Notes: generated by a model from the letters alone, not told the origin. Positions 9,866-19,801 are shown, counted from the stretch's first letter. The stretch: 64,000 nt of DNA from M0108 sp963841065 (GCA_963841065.1 CAWJBI010000031.1:62001-126000); one strand, 5' to 3'. Numbers and translations: made by a program.

Positions 9866-10687
9866 CCAGCCTCCAGAGTCGCGTCCTTACCGCCTCGATC
9901 CTGGCCCCGATCGTCATTCTGGCGGTGCTGGCCTTGCCCACCGCGGGGCTTCGCCCTGACCCTGGGCCTGATCCTGCTGGGCGGTGCCTGGGAGTGGTCG
10001 GCCCTGGGGGGCTTGACCACGCCAGCGGCGCGGCTGGGCTATGTCGCCCTCATGGTTGCCGCCCTGATCATGCTCTGGTTTCTGCCCAAGGCGGGGGTGG
10101 CGCCCTTGCTCCTGCTGGTCAGCCTCTGGTGGTGGCTGGTCGCGGTCTGGCTCTTCCGGCTGAGGCAAATCGAACCGGGCGCGGGTCCAGCCCCGGGACG
10201 CCTGCTGGCGGGGCTGCTGGTGCTGACCGGTCCCTGGCTGGCCATGACTCAACTCCACGGCGCCTCGTCCCGGGGTCCCGCCCTAGTGCTCTTTCTCCTG
10301 ATCCTCATCTGGACGGCGGACATCGCCGCCTACTTTGCCGGCCGCCGCTGGGGCAGGACCAAGCTGGCGCCCGTCCTCAGTCCGGGCAAGACCTGGGCGG
10401 GGGTTCTGGGGGCCGGGGCGGGTGCGGCCCTGCTGGGCCTGGCGCTGGGCTACTGGCTGGATTTCGCGCCCCTCGCCACCCTGGGTGCCCTCCTGCTGTG
10501 CCTGGCCACCGCCTTCATCTCCGTGGTGGGCGATCTGTTTGAAAGTCTCCTCAAGCGCCGCCAGGGGGTGAAGGATTCCGGCCATCTCCTGCCCGGTCAT
10601 GGCGGCCTCCTGGACCGTATCGACAGCCTGACCGCCGCCGCGCCCTTTTTCGTGCTGGGTCTGATCTGGCTGGGGGTCCCGACATGA
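9856..10687 (+). CDS. cdsA: Phosphatidate cytidylyltransferase (one frameshift)
   Basis: CdsA forms CDP-diacylglycerol, the branch-point of phospholipid synthesis. A GTG start at 9856, overlapping uppS, gives VALTSLQSRVLTASILAPIVI. The frame then shifts near 9945 at a GGGG run, where one extra G seems to be present. The rest (FALTLGLILLGGAWEWSAL onward) is an unbroken multi-spanning membrane protein with the CDP-alcohol transferase end: AAYFAGRRWGRTKLAP, SPGKTWAGV and DLFESLLKRRQGVKDSG. CdsA is essential, so the indel is probably a sequence error. The stop overlaps the dxr start. Confidence 0.92.
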
Positions 10688-11871
10688 AGGGTATCTGCGT
10701 TCTAGGGGCCACGGGCTCCATCGGCATCAGCACCCTGGATGTAGTGGGGCGCCACCCGGAGCTTTATCGCGTGGTCGCCCTGACCGCCAACCGGGATGCC
10801 GAGCGTCTGGCCGAGCAGTGTCGCCGCCACCGGCCGGCCCTTGCCGTCCTGACGGATGCCGGCGCGGCGGAGCGCCTGCGTGACCTGCTCGCGGATATGG
10901 CCGGGGCCCCGGAGGTGCTGGCGGGGCCCGAGGCCCTGGCTCAGGTGGCCGCTCTGCCCGAGGTGGACATCGTTATGGCGGCCATCGTTGGCGCCGCTGG
11001 TCTGCTACCCACCCTGGCCGCCGCCCGGGCCGGCAAGCGGCTGCTCCTGGCCAACAAGGAGGCCTTGGTCATCGCCGGTGAGATCCTGATGTCCGCCGCC
11101 GCCGCCAGCGGCGCCCTGCTGCTCCCTATCGACAGCGAACACAACGCCATCTTTCAATGTATGCCCGCGGGTTACGAGCATGGCCTCGACCAGGTGGGCG
11201 TGGAGCGGATCCTCCTCACCGCCTCCGGTGGCCCCTTCCGCGACCGGCCCCTGGCGGAACTCGAACGGGTGACGCCGGACCAGGCCTGCGCCCACCCCAA
11301 CTGGCGGATGGGGCGCAAGATCTCGGTGGACTCCGCCACCATGATGAACAAGGGCCTGGAACTCATCGAGGCGTGTTGGCTGTTCGGCACCCGGCCCGAA
11401 CGCATCCAGATCGTCATTCATCCCCAGAGCGTCATTCATTCCCTGGTGCAGTACGTGGACGGCTCGGTACTGGCCCAATTGGGCAACCCAGACATGCGCA
11501 CCCCCATTGCCCACGCCCTGGCCTGGCCCGAGCGCCTGAGCTCCGGCGTGTCGCCCCTGGATCTTTTCGCCGTCGGCCGCCTGGACTTCGAGCCGCCGGG
11601 GCTGGACCGCTTCCCCTGCCTGTCCCTGGCGATCCAGGCCGCCGAGTCCGGGGGCACGGCCCCCACCATCCTCAATGCCGCTAATGAGATCGCGGTGGCG
11701 GCCTTCCTGATGGGGCGCATCCACTATACCGCCATCGCCCGCCTGGTCGGCGCGACGCTGGAGCGGCTGCCCGCCCAGGCCGTCGGTCGGGATGGGCTGG
11801 AGAGTCTCTTGGAGGCGGATCGCCAGGCCCGCGCCATGGCGGAACAATTGCTGCCAACCCTGGTCACATAA
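10684..11871 (+). CDS. dxr: 1-deoxy-D-xylulose 5-phosphate reductoisomerase
   Basis: Dxr commits the MEP pathway to isoprenoids, providing the precursors for UppS next door. NADPH-binding VLGATGSIGISTLDV opens the protein; LLANKEALVIAGE, PIDSEHNAIFQ, TASGGPFRDRP and GRKISVDSATMMNKGLELIE carry metal and substrate ligands (Asp, Glu, Asn, Lys). 395 residues is the family size. The start ATG overlaps the cdsA stop by four bases. Confidence 0.97.
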   Translation: MKGICVLGATGSIGISTLDVVGRHPELYRVVALTANRDAERLAEQCRRHRPALAVLTDAGAAERLRDLLADMAGAPEVLAGPEALAQVAALPEVDIVMAAIVGAAGLLPTLAAARAGKRLLLANKEALVIAGEILMSAAAASGALLLPIDSEHNAIFQCMPAGYEHGLDQVGVERILLTASGGPFRDRPLAELERVTPDQACAHPNWRMGRKISVDSATMMNKGLELIEACWLFGTRPERIQIVIHPQSVIHSLVQYVDGSVLAQLGNPDMRTPIAHALAWPERLSSGVSPLDLFAVGRLDFEPPGLDRFPCLSLAIQAAESGGTAPTILNAANEIAVAAFLMGRIHYTAIARLVGATLERLPAQAVGRDGLESLLEADRQARAMAEQLLPTLVT

Positions 11872-11877
11872 AGGGCC

Positions 11878-13243
11878 ATGCCAGACCTACTCCATACCAT
11901 CCTCTCCTTCATCGTCGTCCTTGCCATCCTCATTGCGGTGCATGAGTTCGGCCACTTTTGGGTGGCTCGGCGCCTGGGGGTCAAGGTTCTGCGCTTTTCC
12001 ATCGGCTTCGGACGACCCCTGCTGCGTTGGGTGGGCCGGCGGGATGGAACGGAATACGTGGTGGCGGGCATTCCCCTAGGCGGCTACGTCAAGATGCTCG
12101 ACGAGCGCGAGGAAGCGGTGGACCCGGCGGAGGCCCATCGGGCCTTCAACCGCCAGAAACTCTGGAGGCGCGCCGCCATTGTGCTGGCCGGTCCCCTCTT
12201 CAATCTCCTCTTCGCCATCCTGCTCTACTGGGGCATTCTGGTGACGGGGGATACCGGCAGTCGCGCCCTGATCGGCACCGTGGCCACCGGTTCCATCGCC
12301 GCCGAGGCGGGGCTGGAGGCCGGTGACGAACTGCTCCGGGTCGGGGATCGCCCCACCCCGACCTGGGAGGCGGCGGTCTTTGCCTTGATGGCCGAGGCCC
12401 TGGACGGCCGGGATCTGCCGGTGCGGATACGTGACACCGAGGGGGACGAGCGCACCTATGTGCTCGATGGCCAGGCCCTGGCGGCCCTGCCGGAAGATCC
12501 GGCCATCCTCGCCAATCTCGGCCTGGCGCCCGCCCGCCCCCTGCTGCCGCCGGTGTTGGGCGAGGTCATTCCTGGCGAGGCGGCCGCGGCGGCTGGGCTC
12601 CAGACCGGCGATCTGATCCTCGACACCAACGATAAACCCGTCACCAGTTGGGACGCCTGGGTCGCCCTGGTACGGGACCATCCCGGCCAGACCCTCCGGG
12701 TGCGGATAGCCCGCGGCGACCAGGAGCTGGAACTGGCCCTGACCCCGCGCCCCGCCCCGGGTCCCACCGGGGAGTATTGGCCGTGTCGGCGCCGGGGTTG
12801 AAGTACCCGAGGAACTGTTGGCGCAATATCGCGCCGTGGTGCGTCTGGGGCCGGTGGATGCCCTTGGCGCCGCCGTCGCCAAGACTGCGGACATGAGTTG
12901 GCTGATGCTCAAGGTCATGGGCCGCATGTTGACGGGTCAGGCCTCTATCGAGAACCTGAGCGGTCCTATCTCCATCGCCGAGAGCGCCGGACGCAGCGCC
13001 AGCCATGGCTGGAACTATTTCATCAAGTTCCTGGCCGTCGTCAGCATCAGTCTGGGCGTGCTCAACCTTCTGCCTATTCCCGTCCTGGACGGGGGGCACC
13101 TGCTGTTCTTCCTGGTCGAGGCGATCAAGGGCGGACCCCTGTCCGAACAGGTCCAGATGCAGGGTCAGCGTATCGGTGTCGCCTTGCTCGCCGCCCTCAT
13201 GTCCCTTGCCCTCTTCGTCGATATCCAACGCCTGCTGAATTGA
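11878..13243 (+). CDS. rseP: RIP zinc metalloprotease RseP (one frameshift)
   Basis: RseP cleaves anti-sigma factor RseA within the membrane and removes signal-peptide remnants. The zinc site AVHEFGHFWVARRLG is near residue 22, two PDZ-like domains occupy about residues 120-290 (with GSIAAEAGLEAGDELLRVGD and GEAAAAAGLQTGDLILDTN), and the second metal motif NLLPIPVLDGGHLLFF is near the C-terminus. The frame changes by one base near 12775; beyond it the sequence continues IGRVGAGVEVPEELLAQYRA and ends at 13243. About 455 residues in total, the normal length. The shift is probably a sequence error. Confidence 0.93.
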
Positions 13244-13324
13244 GAGGACCCGGCTGGCGCTCCTCGCCCGCCTTTTAGGCCCCTGCCGGAGGTATTCCTT
13301 CGCCGCGGGGCCGCCATGGTGGTT

Positions 13325-13351
13325 TTGTTCGTGATTCCCTTCGCCTATACT
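13325..13351 (+). promoter_or_regulatory. Weak candidate promoter ahead of bamA
   Basis: In the 166-base rseP-bamA gap a TATACT (13346-13351) is preceded by TTGTTC (13325-13330) with a short 15-base spacer. It could give bamA and the lipid A genes an internal promoter. I see no clear sigma-E consensus (GGAACTT with TCTAA). Low confidence. Confidence 0.3.
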
Positions 13352-13409
13352 AGCCCGTCATTATTTTGGCCGTCGCGGCAGGCGGCTTCTCCGCACAGGG
13401 GGATGAGCT

Positions 13410-15758
13410 TTGGGCGTTTCCAAGAGAAGTTTTTCAGGGGTGGCCCGCCAGGCCCTGGTCCTGATCGTCCTGGCGCTGGGCCTGCTGTTGTATGGGCCCC
13501 TGACCGCCTTGGCGGACACCTTCAAGGTAACCGACATCCGCATCGAGGGCCTCCAGCGTATCTCCGCTGGTACCGTCTTCAGCCTGCTCCCCGTCAAGAT
13601 TGGGGATAGCACCACGGACGAGGTCACGGCCAAGAGTATTCGATCCCTCTACGCCTCGGGCTTCTTCGAAGATGTGAAGGTCGAGCGCGACGGTACCGTC
13701 CTGGTGGTCACGGTCCAGGAGCGCCCGGCGGTCTCGGAGATCATTCTGACGGGCAACAAGGATATCGATGAGGAGGCACTGCGTGCCGCCCTCAAGGAGA
13801 TCGGTCTGGCGGAGGGCCGGGTCTTCAACAAATCCATCCTGGATCGCATCGAGCAGGAACTGAAGAATCAGTATTTCTCCCGCGGCAAATACGGTATCGA
13901 GATCCAGACCACGGTATCTCCCCTGGATCGCAACCGGGTACGGGTCACGATTGATATCATCGAGGGCCTGACGGCGCGCATCAAGCAGATCAACGTCATC
14001 GGCAACGAGGCCTTCCCCGAAAAGGAATTGCTGGGACTCTTCAAGCTTGGCAAGTCCAATTGGGCCTCCTGGTATTCCAAGAACGATCAGTACTCCAAGC
14101 AGAAGCTGGGCGGCGACCTGGAGACCTTGCGCTCCTTCTACCTGGACCGGGGCTTCATCAAGTTCGAGATCAAGTCCACCCAGGTTTCGATCAGCGCCGA
14201 CCGCAAGGAAATCTATATCACGGTCGTCATCAATGAAGGCGACATCTTCATGGTCAGCGATATCCAACTCGCTGGCCAGCCGACCTTGCCGGTCGAGGAG
14301 GTCTTCCCCTTGATTCACATGCGCCGCGGCGAGCCCTTCTCGCGCAAGGCGACGACCCAGAGCGCGGAGCGGGTATCCCGCCGCCTCGCGGACGAGGGCT
14401 ATGCCTTCGCCAATGTGAATACCATCCCCGAGATCAATGACGAAAAGAAAGAGGTCAAGGTCATCTTTTTCGTCGATCCTGGCAAGCGGGTTTATGTCCG
14501 CCGCGTGAACATGAAGGGTAATACCCGCACCCGCGACGAGGTGCTGCGCCGGGAGATGCGGCAACTTGAAGCGGCCTGGTTCTCCTCGGAGCTGGTCAAG
14601 GAGTCCCGCGAACGTCTGCAACGCCTAGGCTTCTTCGACGAAGTCAATATCGAGACCCCGGCCGTCCCAGGTTCCCCGGATCAGGTGGACGTGGATGTCA
14701 CCGTCAAGGAGAAGCCCTCCGGCAACCTCATGGCCGGCGTGGGCTATTCCCAGACTCAGGGCATCCTCTTCAATACCAGCGTGACTCAGAATAACTTCAT
14801 GGGCACGGGTAAGCGGGTCTCCTTCGCCTTCAATACCAGCGATGCCAACACGGTTTACGAATTGGGCTACACCAACCCCTATTACACTATCAACGGTATC
14901 AGCCGCGGCTTTATCCTGTCTTACCGGGAGACCAATTATGAAAATCTGGATCTCGCGCGCTACTCGACGGACCTGGGCGTAGCCGGCATCAACTGGGGCC
15001 TGCCCATTTCGGACGTCAGCCGCGCCGGGCTGGGACTCCAATATCAATACATCAAGCTGAAGCCGGGCTATTCCACGGTGGCCGAGGAGTTTGCCCTCAT
15101 CAATGGCGATATCTACAACGATTACGTCCTGAATGCCTCTTACACCAAGGATTCGCGCAATACCACCGTCTTTCCGACCAAGGGCTTGCTGCAAAATCTG
15201 GCCCTGGAGGCGACTGGGCCAGGGAGTACCCTGGAGTACTGGCGCCTCACCTATCGCCACCGCCACTATTACCCCCTGGCGCGGCGATTCACCCTGTCCA
15301 TGCGTGCTGATCTGGGTTATGGGGACGGTTACGGGGACACCACCACCATGCCCTTCTTCGAGAACTTCTACGCCGGCGGCCCCCGGTCGGTACGGGGCTG
15401 GGAGGAGAATACCCTGGGCCCGCGCGAGACCGGTGGGGAAGGCGATCCCATTGGCGGGAACATCAAAATTATAGGGGGTATGGAAATCTTCGTGCCGCCG
15501 CCCATTTCCGGAGGTTTCGCCGATACCATCCGGCTCAGCGCCTTCTTTGACTTTGGCAACGTCTGGACAACCTCTGCCATGAATGGTCTGATCGCGCCAG
15601 ATGGTTTTGCCCTGGAAGACCTGCGCTACTCGACGGGGGTGTCCGTGGTCTGGCTGTCGCCCGTCGGCGCCATCTTCGCCAGTGTCGCCTACCCGATTAA
15701 CGAGAAGGAAGGTGACCAGACCCAGGTCTTCCAGTTTGGTTTGGGCTCTGCCTTCTAG
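13410..15758 (+). CDS. bamA: Outer membrane protein assembly factor BamA
   Basis: BamA folds and inserts beta-barrel proteins into the outer membrane. A signal peptide (residues about 1-35, ending LTALADTFKV) is followed by five POTRA domains to about residue 425 (for example DIRIEGLQRISAGTVF, INVIGNEAFPEKELLGLF, RVNMKGNTRTRDEVLRREMR) and a 16-strand barrel ending FQFGLGSAF with the C-terminal Phe. The conserved loop-6 motif reads VRGW at about residue 657, a variant of VRGF/VRGY. The start used here is TTG at 13410; an ATG at 13403 is out of frame. 782 residues is the normal size. Confidence 0.96.
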   Translation: MGVSKRSFSGVARQALVLIVLALGLLLYGPLTALADTFKVTDIRIEGLQRISAGTVFSLLPVKIGDSTTDEVTAKSIRSLYASGFFEDVKVERDGTVLVVTVQERPAVSEIILTGNKDIDEEALRAALKEIGLAEGRVFNKSILDRIEQELKNQYFSRGKYGIEIQTTVSPLDRNRVRVTIDIIEGLTARIKQINVIGNEAFPEKELLGLFKLGKSNWASWYSKNDQYSKQKLGGDLETLRSFYLDRGFIKFEIKSTQVSISADRKEIYITVVINEGDIFMVSDIQLAGQPTLPVEEVFPLIHMRRGEPFSRKATTQSAERVSRRLADEGYAFANVNTIPEINDEKKEVKVIFFVDPGKRVYVRRVNMKGNTRTRDEVLRREMRQLEAAWFSSELVKESRERLQRLGFFDEVNIETPAVPGSPDQVDVDVTVKEKPSGNLMAGVGYSQTQGILFNTSVTQNNFMGTGKRVSFAFNTSDANTVYELGYTNPYYTINGISRGFILSYRETNYENLDLARYSTDLGVAGINWGLPISDVSRAGLGLQYQYIKLKPGYSTVAEEFALINGDIYNDYVLNASYTKDSRNTTVFPTKGLLQNLALEATGPGSTLEYWRLTYRHRHYYPLARRFTLSMRADLGYGDGYGDTTTMPFFENFYAGGPRSVRGWEENTLGPRETGGEGDPIGGNIKIIGGMEIFVPPPISGGFADTIRLSAFFDFGNVWTTSAMNGLIAPDGFALEDLRYSTGVSVVWLSPVGAIFASVAYPINEKEGDQTQVFQFGLGSAF

Positions 15759-15771
15759 GGTGATGAGCATC

Positions 15772-16293
15772 ATGTCGAGGTTTCGCTTTCTCCTGACCCT
15801 GGGCTGTCTGCTGGGGTCCATGGGGACTCAGGTCCTGGCAGCGGACTACGTGGTAGCCGCGATCGACCCTGACCGCATCGTGGAGCGATCCCCCCAGTAC
15901 GAGCAGGCGCGCAATGAGTTGCAGCAAGCGGTCGCTGATCGCGAGAAAAAGTTGCGGGAACAGCAGGAAGAACTGACAGCCTTGCAGGCGCGCCTCGACC
16001 GTGACGCCGCCCTCATGAGCACCGAGGAGGCCCAGCGCCTTTCCAACGATATTCGTAACCGGGATCGCAAGCTCAAGTATGCTCAAGGCGAGGCGCGGGA
16101 GGATCTCACCCTCCGCCAGAACGAGATGCGCACCAAGCTCGGCAAGCAGGTGGAGGAGGTGGTGACCGAACTGGCCAAGCAACGCGGCATCGACCTCATC
16201 GTCAGCGGCAAGGACGTCTTCTATTTCAGTGAACGCATCGACATCTCCGACGAGGTGGTGGAACGGATGCGGGCCAAGCACCAGGCCAAGTAG
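15772..16293 (+). CDS. skp: Periplasmic chaperone Skp/OmpH
   Basis: Skp holds unfolded outer-membrane proteins on their way to BamA, encoded just upstream. A signal peptide (MSRFRFLLTLGCLLGS, cleavage near QVLAADY) precedes a short beta core (YVVAAIDPDRIVERSP) and a long charged coiled coil (about residues 40-125), then the returning strand IDLIVSGKDVFYFSERIDIS. About 173 residues from the ATG at 15772; an ATG at 15763 is also possible, but the AGGG at 15757-15760 is too close to it. Confidence 0.9.
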   Translation: MSRFRFLLTLGCLLGSMGTQVLAADYVVAAIDPDRIVERSPQYEQARNELQQAVADREKKLREQQEELTALQARLDRDAALMSTEEAQRLSNDIRNRDRKLKYAQGEAREDLTLRQNEMRTKLGKQVEEVVTELAKQRGIDLIVSGKDVFYFSERIDISDEVVERMRAKHQAK

Positions 16294-16333
16294 GCATAAC
16301 CCGGCCCCTTTCCCCGTTCCGGCGATCATTATT

Positions 16334-17380
16334 TTGGAATATTCCCTCGGAGAACTCGCCCAGCAACTTGGTCTCGCGCTAGAGGGAGACCCGGATGCCA
16401 GGGTTGATCGTATCGCGACCCTGGCCGATGCCGGTCCCGGGGACCTCTGTTTCTATGCCGACAAAAAATATCGCGCCGCCCTGGGCCTGACCCGCGCGGG
16501 CGCCGTTATCCTGGGCCCCGTTGACCGGGAGCATTGCCCGGTTCCGGTCCTGATCGGCGACAACCCCTACCTGGCTTATGCCAAGGCGGGCTGGCTCCTC
16601 CATCCCCCCCCCGCGATGCCCGCGGGCCGCCACCCCAGTGCCGTGGTGGCGGCCTCGGCCCAGGTGGACCCCAGCGCCTGGATTGGCCCCGGTACCGTGG
16701 TGGAGGAGGGCGTCGAGATCGGCCCCCGTGCCTTCATCGGGCCGGGTTCCATCGTTGGCGCCCACTGCCGCGTCGGCGAGGAGGCGCGACTGGTGGCGCG
16801 GGTCACCCTCTGCGCCGGGGTGCGGGTGGGCCGCCGCGCCTTGCTACAGCCCGGTTGCGTCATTGGCCGGGATGGCTTTGGTTTCGCGCGGGATGGTAAG
16901 CGCTGGTTCCGCATGCCCCAACTGGGGGGGGTGGACATCGGGGATGATGTTGAGATCGGCGCCAATAGCTGCGTGGATCGCGGCGCCCTGACGGATACCA
17001 TCATTGAGGCCGGGGCCAAGCTCGACAACCTGATCCAGATAGGCCACAACTGCCGCATCGGCGAGAATACCGCCATGGCGGCCTGCTCCGGCATCTCGGG
17101 TTCCACCCACATTGGCCGCGATTGCACCATCGCCGGGGCCGTGGGCATGGCCGGGCATCTGGAGATCGGCGACAACGTGCATTTCACCGGGATGGCGATG
17201 GTCACGCGCTCCTTCCCGGAACCTGGCGTCTATAGCAGCGGCATCCCAGCCATGTCGAACGCGGACTGGCGACGCAACGCCGCGCGCTTCCGTCATCTCG
17301 ACGATCTGACGCGGCGCGTCAAGTACCTCGAGGCCGAGCTGGCAAAATTGATCCAGGGAGTGGAACAGGACTCGGAATAG
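16334..17380 (+). CDS. lpxD: UDP-3-O-(3-hydroxyacyl)glucosamine N-acyltransferase
   Basis: LpxD adds the second 3-hydroxyacyl chain in lipid A synthesis. The N-terminal uridine-binding domain (YSLGELAQQLGLALEGD, DLCFYADKKYRAALG) is followed by a left-handed beta helix of hexapeptide repeats. The catalytic histidine is in LIQIGHNCRIGENTAMAA, and EPGVYSSGIPAM and a C-terminal helix close the protein. No ATG gives the right N-terminus; TTG at 16334 yields 348 residues, close to E. coli LpxD (341), so I place the start there, but ATT codons just upstream make it uncertain. Confidence 0.93.
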   Translation: MEYSLGELAQQLGLALEGDPDARVDRIATLADAGPGDLCFYADKKYRAALGLTRAGAVILGPVDREHCPVPVLIGDNPYLAYAKAGWLLHPPPAMPAGRHPSAVVAASAQVDPSAWIGPGTVVEEGVEIGPRAFIGPGSIVGAHCRVGEEARLVARVTLCAGVRVGRRALLQPGCVIGRDGFGFARDGKRWFRMPQLGGVDIGDDVEIGANSCVDRGALTDTIIEAGAKLDNLIQIGHNCRIGENTAMAACSGISGSTHIGRDCTIAGAVGMAGHLEIGDNVHFTGMAMVTRSFPEPGVYSSGIPAMSNADWRRNAARFRHLDDLTRRVKYLEAELAKLIQGVEQDSE

Positions 17381-17438
17381 CCGGCCCCCCGCCGCGTCTC
17401 TTCCCCTGCCAGCCCTCCTTCACCCAAGGGAGACAGCC

Positions 17439-17879
17439 TTGAACACGATGGATATTCACGAGGTGCTCAGTCATCTGCCGCACCGCTATCCCTTTTTGCT
17501 GGTCGACAAGGTGCTGGATTTCCAGCGCGACGATTATCTCGTGGCCTTGAAGAACGTGACCTTCAACGAGCCCTTTTTTACCGGCCATTTCCCCACCCGG
17601 CCCATCATGCCGGGCGTCCTCATCATCGAGGCCATGGCCCAGGCCACGGGCCTGCTGGCCATGGAATCCCGGCCCGATGAGGTCGGCTCCAAGCTTTACT
17701 ATTTCGTCGGCATCGACAAGGCCCGCTTCAAGCGTCCGGTGGAACCTGGCGACCAGCTCATCATGACCGTCAAGCTGCGGGCCGTGCGGCGCGCCATCTG
17801 GATGTTCACGGGCGAGGCCCATGTGGATGGCAAGCTGGCGGCCTCCGCCGAAATCATGTGTACCGCGCGGGATTTCTAG
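17439..17879 (+). CDS. fabZ: 3-hydroxyacyl-ACP dehydratase FabZ
   Basis: FabZ dehydrates 3-hydroxyacyl-ACP, competing with LpxA/LpxD for the same substrate pool. The hot-dog fold motifs are present: LPHRYPFLLVDKVLDF, FNEPFFTGHFPTRPIMPGVLIIEAMAQ with catalytic His and Glu, and KARFKRPVEPGDQL. A TTG start at 17439 sits six bases after AAGGGAG; the ATG at 17448 is too far from it. 146 residues. Confidence 0.96.
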   Translation: MNTMDIHEVLSHLPHRYPFLLVDKVLDFQRDDYLVALKNVTFNEPFFTGHFPTRPIMPGVLIIEAMAQATGLLAMESRPDEVGSKLYYFVGIDKARFKRPVEPGDQLIMTVKLRAVRRAIWMFTGEAHVDGKLAASAEIMCTARDF

Positions 17880-17881
17880 GC

Positions 17882-18646
17882 ATGATCCATCCCACCGCCA
17901 TCATCGACCCCGCCGCCGAGCTCGACGAGGGCGTCGAGGTTGGGCCCTATGTCATCATCGGGCCCCGGGTGCGCATTGGTCGCGGCACCTCGATCGGCCC
18001 CCACGCCGTCCTGCGCGGACCTACCGACATCGGTTGCGATAACCGCATCTTTCAGTTCGCCTCCGTGGGCGAGGACCCCCAGGACAAGAAATACGCCGGC
18101 GAGGAGACGCGGCTGGAGGTGGGGGATCGCAATGTCATTCGCGAGTTCGTCACCCTCCATCGAGGCACGGCCCAAGGATTGGGGGTGACCCGGATCGGCA
18201 GCGACAACCTCTTCATGGCCTATGTCCATGTTGCCCATGATTGCCTGATCGGCGACAACATCATCATGGCCAATGCCACCACCCTGGCGGGTCATGTCAG
18301 CGTGGAGGACTGGGCCATCCTCGGGGGCTTCACCATCATCCACCAATTCTGCCGCATCGGCGCCCACTGTTTCTCCGGCGGCGGTTCCGTCGTGGCCCAG
18401 GACATCCCGCCCTTCGTCCTGGTCAACGGTCATCCGGCGCACCCGCGCGGCATCAACTCCGAGGGCCTGCGCCGGCGAAACTTCAAACCCGAGGCCATCG
18501 CCGCCATCAAGCAGGGTTTTCGCCTGCTCTACAAGTCCAAAAAAAGGTTGGCGGAGGCATTGGTGGCCATGCGCGCCCTCCGGAGCCCGGAGGTCGATCA
18601 TTTGGCGGATTTTGTCGCCAATAGCCCGCGCGGCTTTGTGCGCTGA
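17882..18646 (+). CDS. lpxA: UDP-N-acetylglucosamine acyltransferase
   Basis: LpxA carries out the first step of lipid A synthesis. The product begins MIHPTAIIDPAAELDEGVEV; the open frame extends 24 bases upstream into fabZ, but this ATG matches the family. Hexapeptide repeats fill the N-terminal two thirds. The catalytic histidine lies in AYVHVAHDCLIGDN, followed by the insertion HQFCRIGAHCFSGGG and a helical C-terminus (NSEGLRRRNF). 254 residues. Two bases separate it from fabZ. Confidence 0.97.
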   Translation: MIHPTAIIDPAAELDEGVEVGPYVIIGPRVRIGRGTSIGPHAVLRGPTDIGCDNRIFQFASVGEDPQDKKYAGEETRLEVGDRNVIREFVTLHRGTAQGLGVTRIGSDNLFMAYVHVAHDCLIGDNIIMANATTLAGHVSVEDWAILGGFTIIHQFCRIGAHCFSGGGSVVAQDIPPFVLVNGHPAHPRGINSEGLRRRNFKPEAIAAIKQGFRLLYKSKKRLAEALVAMRALRSPEVDHLADFVANSPRGFVR

Positions 18647-18658
18647 GCCGTCTTGCCG

Positions 18659-19801
18659 ATGCGCATCGGCATCGTCGCCAACGAGCTCTCCGGTGATCAA
18701 CTGGCCGCCGGTGTCATCCGGGCCCTGCGCGAGGCGCGGCCCGATATCAGCTTCATTGGCGTGGCTGGGCCGCGCATGGCCGAGGCGGGCTGCGAGACCC
18801 TGCTCGATCAGGAGCGCCTGTCCGTCATGGGGCTGGTCGAGGTTCTGCGGCACCTGCCGGAGGTCCTGCGCCTGCGGCGCCAACTTGGCGACTATTTTCT
18901 GGCCCATCGCCCGGATCTCTTCATCGGCGTGGACGCGCCGGATTTCAACCTGACCCTGGAACGGCGCCTGCGCCGGGCGGGTATCCCCACCGCCCACCTG
19001 GTCAGCCCCACGGTCTGGGCCTGGCGGCCCGGGCGGGTCAAGGGCCTGCGCTCCGCCGTCGATCTGGTTCTGAGCATTTTCCCCTTCGAAGAGGACTTTC
19101 TGCGCGAGCGGGGCGTGGCCGCGCGCTATATCGGCCACCCCCTGGCGGACGAGATCCCCCTCGAAACGGATCGGGACGCGGCCCGTGGGGCCCTGGGTCT
19201 GCCCCGGTCAGGCCCGGTGATCGCCCTACTGCCGGGCAGTCGCGTCAGTGAGGTCAAGCTGCTGGCCCGTCCCTTCATCGAGACGGCCGCCTGGTGCCAG
19301 GGGCATAAACCCGGGCTTGCCTTCGTGGTGCCGCTGGTATCCCCGCGCCTGCGGGGCCTGTTTGAAGAGATCCTGGCGCGGACTGGCCTGAAGGTCCCCC
19401 TGACCCTGGTCGATGGCCGGGGGCGCGAGGCCATGATTGCCGCCGATGCCGTCCTGACCGCCTCCGGCACCGCTACCCTGGAGGCCTTGCTGCTCAAACG
19501 CCCCATGGTGGTCGGCTACCGGCTTGATGCCTTCGCCTATCGCCTGGTTAAGGTGTTCAACCTTATTAAGGTCCCCCAGGTCGCCATGGCGAATATCCTG
19601 GCCGGCCGTGAGTTGGCCCCGGAATTCATCCAGGACCGCTGCCGGGCGGAACTGATGGGGCCGGCCCTGCTGGCGCTCATGGCGGATGAACCCCGGCTGG
19701 CCGAGATCCGGGAGACCTACGCCGGCATCCATCGGCAACTGCGCCTGGACGCCGGTCGCCAGGCCGCCCAGGCCTTGCTGCAACTGGCCGCTGGCCCTTG
19801 A
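18659..19801 (+). CDS. lpxB: Lipid A disaccharide synthase
   Basis: LpxB condenses UDP-diacylglucosamine with lipid X. Family landmarks: IVANELSGDQLAAGVIRAL, GVAGPRMAEAGCE, VMGLVEVL, GVDAPDFNLTLE, SPTVWAWRPGRV, LLPGSRVSEVKLL and the donor-binding ASGTATLEALLLKRPMVVGYR. The ATG at 18659 starts MRIGIV; a TTG six bases earlier is also possible. About 380 residues, the normal length. The stop overlaps the start of rnhB by one base (TGATG). Confidence 0.96.
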   Translation: MRIGIVANELSGDQLAAGVIRALREARPDISFIGVAGPRMAEAGCETLLDQERLSVMGLVEVLRHLPEVLRLRRQLGDYFLAHRPDLFIGVDAPDFNLTLERRLRRAGIPTAHLVSPTVWAWRPGRVKGLRSAVDLVLSIFPFEEDFLRERGVAARYIGHPLADEIPLETDRDAARGALGLPRSGPVIALLPGSRVSEVKLLARPFIETAAWCQGHKPGLAFVVPLVSPRLRGLFEEILARTGLKVPLTLVDGRGREAMIAADAVLTASGTATLEALLLKRPMVVGYRLDAFAYRLVKVFNLIKVPQVAMANILAGRELAPEFIQDRCRAELMGPALLALMADEPRLAEIRETYAGIHRQLRLDAGRQAAQALLQLAAGP

